This document shows, one piece after another, positions 36,847 to 47,450 of a DNA stretch of 64,000 bases. The stretch spans positions 2,174,741-2,238,740 of the forward strand of contig CM040441.1 in NCBI GenBank assembly GCA_022749755.1, read 5' to 3'. The notes beneath the pieces are model-generated. The model worked only from the letters and a program-made list of their open reading frames with translations, searched no databases and was not told where the DNA came from. Each line of letters starts with the position of its first letter. Within the stretch, counting starts at the first letter, position 1. A program made the position numbers and the translations under genes. This DNA comes from Azadirachta indica (taxonomy: Eukaryota > Streptophyta > Magnoliopsida > Sapindales > Meliaceae).

Positions 36847-36858
36847 TGATACCACTTT
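36847..36858 (-). other. Primer binding site of copia 2
   Basis: The minus strand reads AAAGTGGTATCA next to the 5' LTR, matching the initiator tRNA-Met primer site. Confidence 0.8.
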
Positions 36859-37548
36859 GTTAAGAAGAAATAAGAGAAAGTAGTACAAATTTAATTCTTC
36901 CCACTTACTTGAACCAAGATGAAGTAATCAAGTAAATTAAAACGATAAAAACAGCAAGAATAATTATGTTAAAAAAACACAAGAGATGCTAAATTTTCAT
37001 GGAAAAGCCCCCTCCTTAATGTGAGTGAGAGTAAAATTACGATCGAAAAATTACGACTATCACCAAATAAGAAGTACTAGAGTCTTCTTATAAGATTAAA
37101 GCCTTAGAAACAAATAAGACCTCAATCACAAAGTGAGAGTCAAAGAAAAACCTTACCAAACATACCAATAGATGAACACCAAAGTGAAAGAGCCAAAATA
37201 AGATTGCAGAAAAATTTTGAAAATCAAAGCTGCTGTAAATGCAAATTTTGGACGTGCTAGAGAGCTCTGCTAGTTAATCACAACGTCCAAAATCAAGAAC
37301 TATGTGTGTAGAATCTCCACGTAAAATTTGAGTCAAAACGGAGTTCAAATCGTCACCCAATTGTCAACTTAATGAAAATTGTGTAGGATTAAAATTTTCT
37401 AGAAAATTGTCGTCTTTCTATCTTACGGCTTACACTACTCTTCTCAGACATACACCTCACACAGCCACAAAATAAACCTAAAATCCTTTTAATTATGTGG
37501 GCTTCAAAATTGGGCCTTCTTTAAATAGGAGTGAAGCCTAACCCAACA
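36858..37548 (-). repeat. 5' LTR of copia 2
   Basis: Plus-strand TGTTAAGAAGAAATAAG to AACCCAACA. Pair of 32142-32834. Followed by the target duplication GTTCA. Confidence 0.92.
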
Positions 37549-37652
37549 GTTCAGCCATGGTGTTCTTTTCTTTGGAGGAGTTTTATCCCTTCGAAGTTTT
37601 CCCTTCTCACTTGGTGGGCTCTTCAGCATTAAATCCATGCGAATGAGGTCTT
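37549..37652 (+). pseudogene. LINE remnant, part 2 (zf-RVT region)
   Basis: It reads PWCSFLWRSFIPSKFSLLTWWALQH, matching the 'zinc-binding in reverse transcriptase' region of plant LINEs (W-I-PxKxxFFxWxxxxxxLPT). This 104-bp island between copia 2 and copia 3 carries both target duplications at its ends (GTTCA on the left, GTCTT on the right). Confidence 0.8.
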
Positions 37653-38108
37653 TGTTGGTATTTTGAGGTTTATGGAAGTAAAGGAAAGTGAGTGGGAGAC
37701 AGAAATGAAAGCTTTTAATTAATGAAAATGTTTGGCCTTTTATTATTATTGTTGTTCTTATATACAAACTTGTACAACATGCATGGCTATTTATAGCTTT
37801 CTGGCCTTCTAAACCAACTGCTAAGATTACATTTATCTAACGATTATAAAACTTCTTTTAAAAATATCCTTAGTAATATTTAGATATTTATTATAAATAT
37901 CTGGATATTTGTTATAATTGTTTAGATATTTTTTAACTTTACATTATTTTATCTTATGATATTTTTTACTAAAAATTATCCTATTTATCTAGATTTTTTT
38001 ATTAATATATTAGATTTTTCCATAGATTTTTTAAATTTTTTTACTAATATCTTAAATTTTTTTCTTTAGATATTTTTAGATTAGATTTTTCTATATTAAT
38101 TTTTAACA
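37653..38108 (-). repeat. 3' LTR of copia 3
   Basis: Starts TGTTGGTATTTTGAGG and ends TTAATTTTTAACA on the plus strand. Aligned with 42063-42468 plus 46438-46496. Confidence 0.92.
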
Positions 38109-38114
38109 CACCTT

Positions 38115-41100
38115 TTAACCTAGAAAAATCATATACTCCAGGTATTTCTCTAAACTTGATAAATTTCTCGATTGGAATTGGCTTTGTGAAATATCTACTA
38201 GCTATTCTCCAGTCTTGCAAAATTCTAACTTGATCTCGCTTTTCTCCACAATCTCTCAAATGAACTGATGTCGAATCTCGATGTGTTTTGTGCGATTGTG
38301 GAATATTAATTTTTTGTCATGGCTATTGTAGACATGTTGTCGCAGTAAATTTTGGTTGGCGCCTCGATGCTTTGTTACAAATCCTTTAAAATCCTTCTTA
38401 GCCATACTGCCTATACTGCAGCATTTGTTCCTACCATATATTCTACTTTTGCTGATGAAAGTGCTATGGCCTTTTATTTCTTTGATGCCTATGAAATGAC
38501 TTTCGATAAAAAAAAAAAACACGTATCTACTTGTGCTCTTATGGTTGTAGATACTACTTGCTCAATCACTGTTGATGTAGCCAATTAAATTGCAATTATT
38601 TTCATATTTGTATAAGATGCCAAAGAACTTTGTTCCCTTGACATATCTTAAAATCTTTTTCGCAGCAACAAAATGTGCTTTGCTGGGCTCACTCATGAAT
38701 CTGAAAACTATGCTAACTGCGTGCACTATGTATGGCCTTGTGTTTGTCAAATAGATTAATTAACCAACAAGGCTTCGATAAATTATCTCGTTTTTATTTT
38801 TTCTTTTCTATCTTCTCGTGATAGCTTCTTATTCAATGCAATTGGTGTTGCTAATAGCTTGCAATCTTTTCTTCAATAAATCATTTATATACTTTTCTTC
38901 AGAAATGAATATCTCTCTAGGCCTTTGTTTAACTTGTATACCAAGAAAGTACTTCATGAGACCAAGATCAGTCATCTGTAGTCCTACATCATGCTCTTCT
39001 TGAAATCTTCGATCATCCATGCATCAGTACTGGTGTAGAATAAGTCGTTGACATACAAGCAAAGGATGAGAAAATGGTTTCCTTGTGTCTTCACGTATAA
39101 GGATGGCTCGCTCGGGCTTTTGTAGAATCCATGATCAAGAAGATATTTATTAATTTTGCTGTTCCATGCATGAGGAGCTTATTTAAGTCCAAAAAGTGAT
39201 TTCTTCAAGCAATACACTTTGTATTCTTCGCCTTGAATCTTATATCCTTGTGGCTACTCCACGTAGACTTCTTCTTCAATTTCACCATTAAAAAGGCTGA
39301 TTTCACATCTAATTAATAAACTTGTAACTTCAATTGTGCAGCTAGTGCTAGAACCATTCTTATTGTTTCCATGCACACCACAGGAGCAAAGTTTTCATTG
39401 AAGTCGATGCCTGGTTGTGGAGAGTATCCTTTTAAGACGTGCCTTGTACTTTTAAATTGTGCCATCTTCATTATACTTGATTTTGCAAACATATTTTAGC
39501 CCTATGATGTCTTTATCTCTTTGCTTATCCGTGAGCTCTCACGTGTGATTCTTTTCTATCATCTTGATCTCCTCGTCTATAGCTTGTCTCCATGCTTCTT
39601 CTTTTGCTATTGCTTCGTATTTTTATGGCTCACAAGAAAATAATGCAATATCACAAGTTTGCTAAAGATCTTGTAATGATCACATTTTTCTTGGAGGAGT
39701 TGAATCTAGGGAAGAATCTTCTTGTCTCGGACTTTCACTTGAACTTGCAAAATATATACTTGGGCTTTGATCAATTCTTGCTTCTTCAGCTTCTTCAAAA
39801 GATTAGGTGGCCTTGGTTGCTTCATCCTTAATCACCATATTGCTTCTTCGTCAAAGATGACATCTCGCGAAATGATCAATTTCTTTGATTCTAGATTGTA
39901 GAGACGATAGCCCTTGGATTCATCACTATATGCAACAAAGATACATTTTTCTCCTTTTCCATCCAATTTTTCTCAATTTTCTTTTGGTTTGTGGGATAAG
40001 CAATACAGTCAAAAATTTTGAAATGATCAACTTTTGGCTTTTTCTTAAACCAAGTTTTATAAGAAGTTATATTTTTCACAATTTTTGTGGAAGATCTATT
40101 AAGAATATAAATGGCTATGTTAACAGTCTCAACTCATAAATATTTTGGCAAATTCTTTGTATAGGGCATGGTACGTACCATTTTGTTGTGCTGTATATCG
40201 AATAGTAAGATATTTTTCAATACCATGCTCTTTACAAAAATTAATAAATCTTTTATTAGTAAATTCTGCCCCACGATCAATTCTTAAAATTTTTGGAAAA
40301 TGCCCACTTTGTTTTTTAACAAGGTCTTTAAATTAAGTAAAATAATGAAAAACATCTGATTTTTGCTTCATAAAATATACCCACATCATACGAGTACAAT
40401 CATCAACAAATAATAAAAAATATCTTTTGCCACCAAATGTTGGGTTTCTTGAAGGACCCCAAATATCATCATGCACCAATTCAAGTGGAGCTCTAGCTCT
40501 CTAGGATGCCTTTGAGAATGGCAATCTATGCATTTTGCCATGAATGCAATCTTCATATATTTTCTTCTCAAGAGAAATATATGGTAGCCCAAGCACCATT
40601 TCTTTTTGTTTCAATAATTGAAGGCCTTGAAAGTTTCAATGGCCATATCTTAAATGTCATAATGTGGAATCATCCACATTTTGACATTTTAAAGCATATT
40701 TTTGCCCAAGTGGCATCATTAAAGGAAAAACTTTGTTAGAGGCCATTTTGACAGTGATTATAAGTTGCTCCTTCTTTTTGTTAATTATGAGGCATTTATC
40801 ATTATCAAAATTAAGCTTATAGCCTCTTTGAATTAATTGCCCTACACTTAATAAATTTTGTGTATTTTGTGTAAGGCCTAGAACATAAAAAATATCATGT
40901 ATATATTTTTCATTGCCATCTTTAGCTTTGATGGCAATAATGCCTTTTCCTTCAACATTTTGAATTTTTCCATCACTAATTATAACTTGGGATTTTATAT
41001 TTTCATTCAAAGAAACAAAGCAACTTTTGTTGCTTGTCATGTGGTTTGAACAACCACTATCTAAATACCATATATCCCTTGATTCTTAATGAGTAGAATA

Positions 41101-42049
41101 AGCAGAATAAAATAATTGATCAAGGGATTCATTCTTTTCACTAAAATAAGCTTCTTGCTTTTGCCGGTACCAACAATCCTTTTTAAAATGATTATGCCTT
41201 TTGTATCTTTTGCATTTAAACCAGCAATCTTTTGTATCATGATTATCTTTCTTGCATAAATTGCAATAAGAGCTAGAACTTTCTTTATTGCTACCTTGGT
41301 TTTTGTAATTTCCTCTCCTCCTACCACGGTTAGTTAATGCTCTTCTATTTTGAGGATTTTGACCGTGGCTAATTTTTTTATCTTGATCATTATTAGAGAT
41401 ATTTAATTTTAATTAAAAAGCTTGCTCTATAGGTTCATCAGATTTTTGTATTCTTTCCACACATGCTATAATGGTTTCCATTAAGTCCTCTAGAGTAAGT
41501 TTTGATGAATCTTAGATATTTTTGTATAATCTTCTTGTCTTTTATCGTATCTCCATAGCTTTTAATTTGATTTGTAATAATGAAGATATGAAAGAAGAAT
41601 GCATGAATTGATTCTCCTTCCTTCATTGTCAAAGCATCAAAATTTCTTCATAAAGATTGAAGTTTAATGGAAATTACCTTGTCTGAGCCCTTGAATTTAC
41701 TCTCCAAGATCTTCCATGCTCCTTTGATATCTTTGCTAGCATGATGTTTGGAAAGATTGATGAGTCAACTCCTTGCTACAGGAAGTATAAAGCCTTTGCG
41801 TCCTTTTGCTTGTTCTGCTTATACTCCTTTTATTTGTAGCCAATCATTGTGATAGCTCTTTTTGATCTACTGAAACTTGATATATTTCTTCTACGAATTC
41901 CTACAAATCTTGTGAAATTTGAATGCTCCAAAATTCGTAAGCATCTCCTTTGAATATTGGAATGGAAGTTTGGTATAATTAATTGTTGGGGTAGAAGAAG
42001 TAAAGGCCACGATGATGATTTTGAATTGAAAGTATGGTGGATTGAATGT
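38115..42049 (-). pseudogene. Copia 3 gag-pol polyprotein, broken
   Basis: Minus strand. Gag is at about 41400-42000 (MTMKEGESIHAFF, QIKSYGDTIKDKKI). Knuckle-like cysteines are near 41200-41280. The protease YLDSGCSNHMTSNKSCF spans about 41010-41080. Integrase at about 39890-40600 keeps FVDDCTRMMWVYF, then the CIFVAYSDESKGYRLYN tail. RT is at about 38830-39600 and includes GLMKYFLGIQV. RNase H is at about 38110-38750 (NTRPYIVHAVSIVFRFMSEP). Stops and frameshifts occur throughout and no long frame survives. The lineage is the one with LDSGCSNHMTG proteases, common in plant copia. Confidence 0.85.
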
Positions 42050-42061
42050 GCTTTAATACCA
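42050..42061 (-). other. Primer binding site of copia 3
   Basis: The minus strand reads TGGTATTAAAGC, one or two changes from the tRNA-Met primer site, next to the 5' LTR end. Confidence 0.75.
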
Positions 42062-42062
42062 C

Positions 42063-42468
42063 TGTTGATATTTTAAGGTTTATGGAAGAAAAGAAAAGTG
42101 AGTGGGAGAGAGAAATGAAAATTTTTTTTTTGATGAAAATGTTTAGCCTTTTATTATTATTGTTGTTTCTATATACAAATTTGGACAACATGCATGGCTA
42201 TTTATAACTTTCTTAGCTCTTAAACCAACGGATAGGATAACATTTATCTAATGGTTATAAAACTTCTTCTAGAAATATCCTTAGTAATATCTAGATATTT
42301 ATTATAAATATCTCAATATTTGTTACAATTATTTAGATATTTTTTAATTATAATTATTTTATTCTATGGTATTTTTTATTAAAAATTATCCTATTTATTT
42401 AGATTTTTCTTTATTAATAAATTACATTTTTTCATAGATTTTTCTAAATTCTTTTACTAATATCTTAA
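42063..42468 (-). repeat. 5' LTR of copia 3, first part
   Basis: Matches 37653-38060; broken by copia 4 after ATATCTTAA. The remaining 59 bp are at 46438-46496. Confidence 0.9.
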
Positions 42469-42950
42469 TGTTGAAGTATGGTTTATTTTCAACACCCAGC
42501 TGCAAAATTTGAAGTCGATGGTGGTCAGTGAAGAAAAATCAATGGATTCCATAATAAGAATTTACCTCAAATTGGCTGGATTTCTTTAACTTTTTGGCTC
42601 TTAATTAGACAATAAATAGAAGGCTTCTCTTATTTGTAATGGCATCAAAAGTTGAGAGAAAATAAAGAGAGGTAGAGCCAAAATCTCATAAATTGAGTTT
42701 GAGTGTTGTTTTGAGGTTAAAGACAAAGTTTTTCATTCGGGTCCCTAACTTTGGTAAGATTTACAGTATTTCGTAAATTTTAAGTAAGTTTTACATTTAA
42801 ACCCATTTAAGTTTGTAGGTATTTGCAAGTTGTACCTAAAGTTTGTATTATCTTTTAATTTGATCCTAGTGAAGTATTTGAAGTGCTCGAAGACATAGGT
42901 AATATTTATTGAATCTCATTAAATTTTTGTGTCCTTTATATTTATGTTTT
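42469..42950 (+). repeat. 5' LTR of copia 4
   Basis: Aligned with 45861-46340. Downstream of about 42950 the two LTRs no longer match, so the last 100 or so bases and the primer site seem replaced or deleted. Confidence 0.85.
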
Positions 42951-43068
42951 TGTGTGACCATTGTGACCCCTCTAATCTTTCTTGGAAATTTTTCAAAGTG
43001 TACTATTCGCTTTAAAGTTTGTTGTAAATTTTGAAATATAATAATTAATTGACAATTTATAACTAGTC

Positions 43069-45763
43069 CGAAGTTTGATTTAGTACCTTTCGATGGCAAA
43101 ACTAACTTTACTATTTAGTAAAGTACTGTAAAGGATGTATTAGTGCAACAGGACCTTCTTAAAGCATTGCTTGATAAAAGGTCCAAGGATATAGATAATG
43201 GTGATTGGGAGGAACTAAAAGCAAAAGCCGTAAACACGATTCGACTCAGTCTTGCTCCAGAAATCAAGTATATGGTATTAAATTAAGTTTCTTCGGCAAA
43301 TTTATAAGAGAAATTAGAAAAACTCTATATATTAAAATCTTTGACAAATAGACTTTATTTGAAGAAGGAGTTGTACGAGTTAAAAATACAAGAGAGTACA
43401 GATGCTTCAAGCCACATCAACAAGTTAAATAAATGTATTACTCAACTTCAGAGTGTAGAGGTCAAGATTGATGAAGAAGATCAAGCAATTATTCTGTTGG
43501 CTTCTTTACCAAAATCATACGAGACTCTGGTGACCACATTACTAGTTGGGAAGCAAACTTTTATAGTGGATGAGGTCTCAACTATTCTTTTGGAGACCGA
43601 TAAGATTAAGCAACCAAGTAGTTCTTCTCAGGCTGAAAGTCCTGTTGCAAAAGAAGATAATAAGACAAAATCAAGACGTAGTAGAAGTAAATCTCGTGGA
43701 AGAAATACTGGCCATAATGATCATTGTAAGTCACGCCTAAGAAAAGATGTGGAGTATCACTACTACCATAAGAAAGGACATATTAGAAGATTTTGCAATG
43801 AATTAAAGAAGGATTTGGAAACAAGGAAAAATCAAAAGCCAACCAAAGCAAATGTTGTCAATAACAAATTCAATAACAATGAAGAAGGAGATATGTTGCT
43901 AGCATCTATAAGTGGAAGATCTCTTTCAGAATCCTGGATACTTGATTTTGGATGCACGTACCATATGTGTTCTTACAAAGAATGGTTTAATACCTACCAA
44001 TCTTGTGACGTTGGTTCTATTTTAATGGGTAATGATGCTTCTTGTAAGGTTATTGGAATCGTTACAGTGAAAATAAGGATGCATGATGGAACTGTTAGAA
44101 TACTAGGTAACATCCAGCATATTCTTGAGTTAAAGAAAAATTTGATTTCCTTAGGAACATTGGATTCATTCGATTATAGTTTCTTTGTCAAAGATGAATT
44201 ATTGAAAATCTATAAAGGAGCTCTTGTAGTAATGAAAGGAGAAAAGGTTGGAAACCTGTACAAGCTGTTGAGAGATACTGTTTCAAGTGAAGCTACTACT
44301 GCCCCACATATTGAATCAAGTAATGACAATATCGAATTATGGCAAATGCGGTTAGGTCATTTTAGCGAACATGGGCTATATTAGTTGCATAAAAAGAACC
44401 TTCTAAGCGGTGTGAAGGGATACAAATTAGAATTCTACAAATTTTGTGTTATGAGAAAGTAGAATAGGGTCGCTTCAACACTTCATCTTACATCAGTAAA
44501 GGTATTCTTGATTATGTTCAGACTAATGTATGGGGACCATCACCAATAACATCACATGAAGGTTTTAATTATTTCGTCAGCTTCATCGATGATTATTCTA
44601 GAAACGTTTGGGTGTATTTCATAAAGCACAAATCTGATGTGTTCAACATTTTCAAGCAATGGAAAGCTGAGGTGGAAAACCAGACTAGCAAAAGGTTAAA
44701 GTACATCAGAAGTGACAATGGGACCGAGTACAAGGAAAATTTCTTCTTAGTATTTTATAAGAATGAAGGGATTACTCGACATTTCATAGTAAAGAAGACT
44801 CCACAACAAAAGGAAGTGGCTGAAAGAATGAATAGAACATTGATAAAAGGAGCTCGATGTATGATGCTTAATGTAGGATTGCCAAAGAGTTTTTGAGCAG
44901 AAGTAGTTAACACTATTGTTTACTTAATTAATCGGTCCCCATGCTCAGCTATAAATTTCAAAGTTCCTAAGGAGGTTTGGACAAATAAGCTAGTCAACTA
45001 TACCAACTTACGTATATTTGGATGTCCAGTATACATGCATGTACCACATGATGAACGTACAAAGTTAGATGCAAAGTCAAAAAAGTGTATCTTCCTCGGC
45101 TATCCAAAAGGTGTAAAAGGGTATATGCTTTAGGATCCGAAATCCAAGAAGAAAGTTATCACTCGAAATGTTGTCTTTGATGAAGCCAGCATGTTAAAAA
45201 AAGAAGATTTGAAGCAGACTTCCATTGAAAAGCAAGATGAGAGATCAATAATTGAGGTAGAGTTAACACAACAGCAAACTCAATTACAAGAAATTCAAGA
45301 CTCAACTGATGATTAAGAAGAGCACTAAGAAAATCCATATTTACTTGCTAGAGACAAAGGAAAGTGCACTATCAAAGCACCTATGAGATATAGATTTGAA
45401 GATATAGTGTCATTTGCATTATTCTCTGAAAACGACAGCCCATCAGATTTCAAAGAAGGAATTCAAGTAAAGGCTGGTGATAAATGGTCAGCAGCTATGG
45501 ATGAAGAAATGGAGTCACTTAAAAGGAATCATACTTGGAAACTGGTAGAATTAAGTAATAGTCAAAGTGCTATATTTCTTACCAAAAATCAAGTATTTCA
45601 TGCAAGGTCAAAATATATAGATGTTCGATATTACAAACTTAGAGAGTGGATCACCTCCAAAGAAATTTATTTATTGAAGGTCCACACAAAGAAAAATGCT
45701 ATTAATATATTGACTAAACCAGTTCCTATAAAAAAGTTCAAGCATTGCTTGGACATATTGTAA
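43069..45763 (+). pseudogene. Copia 4 gag-protease-integrase fused to the RNase H tail
   Basis: Gag starts near 43069 (FDGKTNFTI) and is open from 43341 to 44384. The knuckle has two Cys changed to Tyr near 43750. The protease motif is LDFGCTYHM (usual DSG, here DFG) near 43945. Integrase spans about 44480-45130 with FIDDYSRNVWVYF, IRSDNGTEY and VAERMNRTL, so its three acidic residues are visible, but stops interrupt it (44382, 44461, 44896). Near 45500-45550 RT begins normally (WSAAMDEEMESLKRNHTWKLVEL) and jumps in frame to NSQSAIFLTKNQVFHARSK of RNase H. The RT catalytic core is absent, so any mobility needed another element's RT. Confidence 0.9.
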
Positions 45764-45860
45764 GTCATCTCATACTAAAAAGGCACCAATGTTGGTGCAT
45801 TTGAAGACACTTCTAAATTGACAGATATATAAGAGTTGAAAATTCGCCAAGGTGGAGATT

Positions 45861-46437
45861 TGTTGAAGTATGGTTTATTTTCAACACCCAACTACAAAAT
45901 TTGAAGTTGGTGGTAGTTGATGGAGAAAAATCGGTGGCTTCTATACGTAAGAACTTATCTCAAATTGGCTTAATTGCTATAACTTTTTTGCTCTCAATTA
46001 GGTTATAAATAGAAGGCTTTTTTTATTTGTAATGGAATCAAAAATTGAGAGAAAATAGAGAGAGGTAAAGCCAAAATCTCATAAATGAGTTTAAGTGTTG
46101 TTTTGAGGTTGAAGACAGAGTTTTTCATTTGGATCCCCAGCTTTGTAAGATTTACAATATTACTTAAATTTTTTGTAAGTTTTACATTTAAACCCATTTA
46201 AGTTTGTAGGTATTTGTAAGTTGTACATAAATTGTGTATTATCTTTCAATTTGATCCTAGTGGAGTATTTGAAGTGACCGAAAACGTAGGTAATATTTAC
46301 CGAATCTCGTTAAATTTGTGTCATTTATTTCATGTTATTGCATGATTGTCAACTTTGTCATTATTTAGATTTTTCAATTATTATATTTTATAAACTTTGT
46401 ATTTAGGGAATTATTGGGTCATTAAAATATCTCAACA
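45861..46437 (+). repeat. 3' LTR of copia 4
   Basis: Preceded by the purine tract AAGGTGGAGATT (45849-45860). 577 bp, TG...CA ends. Confidence 0.92.
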
Positions 46438-46496
46438 ATTAATTTTTTTTTTCTTAAGATATTTTTAAATTAGATTTTTCTAGATTAATTTTTAAC
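46438..46496 (-). repeat. 5' LTR of copia 3, last part
   Basis: TTTTCTTAAGATATTTTTAAATTAG through TTTTTAACA matches 38050-38108. It is followed by the target duplication GTCTT and LINE sequence. Confidence 0.9.
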
Positions 46497-47450
46497 AGTC
46501 TTGCGAGGTCACAGCATCTGCGTTGTTTCTGCTTGCTTTCTTTGTGAGTAGTTTTCAGCTTGCGAATCAGTCGATCATCTTTTGGTTTCTTGTTCAGTTA
46601 CGCACATGATTTGGCAATGGTTTGCAGAGCTTTTCTAGCTAAAATTTCCTCCAGTTACTTCAACCTCACAATTATGAAGTTCGATTAATGGTCAATTCTT
46701 TAGCCCTCGGCTTTATAATCTTTGGATTGCTTCTTCTTGTTTTGTTCTCTATTCCATTTGGCGAGCATGAAACAGGTTACTCTTTGAGAATACTCCGTCC
46801 TCCTTGCGCTCTACTCAATCGGATATTCTTGCATATATTTGCTTCTTCACCAAGTATGGTTCATTTTGGTAAAGATAGGGACATCTTCGCTGCCTTGTAA
46901 GTTCCTTTGCATCTTTGTAAGTCTCCTAATATACTGATCCTTACTTGGCGTCCTCCTCCTATTGGCTGAATTAAAGCTAACGCGGATGGGTTAGCGAAGG
47001 GGAATCCTGGCCCTATGGCTTGTGGTCAGGTTTCTAGAGATTTTCATAAGGGTTATCTTGGTGGTTATAGCTTGGCCCTTGGTCATCAAACTATGTATTA
47101 TTCTCAGATTATGTAGGTTATTTTAGCGGTTGAATTTGCTCATTCTAGAGGTAGAATGCATCTTTGGCTAGAAAGTGACTCACTTCTAGTTATTCATCTC
47201 CTCCTCAAAGACCTTCTAAACCCCCGTGGCAGTTACACAATCATTGGTTCAATTGCAAATCGCTTCTTCAACAGTTGAATTTTCATTGTTCACATTCTTT
47301 TCAGGAGACCAATTCCATGGTTGATGTGTTGGCGAATCTAGGTTTGAATTGTGACTTGTTGTGGTGGTGGCCTTCGTATTCAAATTCAATTGGTGGTCTT
47401 CTATCTCATGACGCCAATAGTTTTCCTTGTTACCATTTTATTTAATGTTG
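46497..47450 (+). pseudogene. LINE remnant, part 3 (RNase H domain)
   Basis: After the copia 3 target site the LINE resumes. Near 46970-47420 it reads KANADGLAKGNPGPMACGQVSRDF, then GGYSLALGHQT and VEFAHSRGRMHLWLESDSLLVIH, the plant LINE RNase H fold with its first Asp (NADG) and an Asp in ESDS. The stop before IKANADG (TGA for Trp) and others show decay. The 3' end and any poly-A tail are not distinct. Confidence 0.85.

Larger units (their letters stand above)
32142..37548 (-). mobile_element. Copia element 2 (Tnt1/Tork-like), full length, minus strand
   Basis: Two LTRs of about 690 bp (32142-32834 and 36858-37548) with TG...CA ends flank one gag-pol. The 5-bp target duplication GTTCA is at 32137-32141 and 37549-37553. 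The primer site (reverse of TGATACCACTTT) is at 36847-36858 and the purine tract next to the 3' LTR at 32835-32848. It is inserted in the LINE. Its protein is close to copia 1. Broken by stops and frameshifts, so not autonomous now. Confidence 0.95.
42469..46437 (+). mobile_element. Copia element 4, deletion derivative without RT
   Basis: It starts TGTTGAAGTATGG and its 3' LTR (45861-46437) ends ATCTCAACA. The target duplication in the copia 3 LTR is CTTAA on the left and ATTAA on the right (one mismatch). At 3969 bp it is shorter than a normal copia because RT and most of RNase H are missing. The end of the 5' LTR and the primer site are also altered or lost. Confidence 0.92.
37653..46496 (-). 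mobile_element. Copia element 3, minus strand, interrupted by copia 4
   Basis: The 3' LTR is 37653-38108. The 5' LTR is 42063-42468 continued at 46438-46496, split by copia 4. Target duplication GTCTT is at 37648-37652 and 46497-46501, inside the LINE. The primer site is at 42050-42061 and a purine tract follows the 3' LTR near 38109-38122. Its own length without copia 4 is about 4.9 kb. The protein resembles a different copia lineage from copia 1 and 2. Confidence 0.93.
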
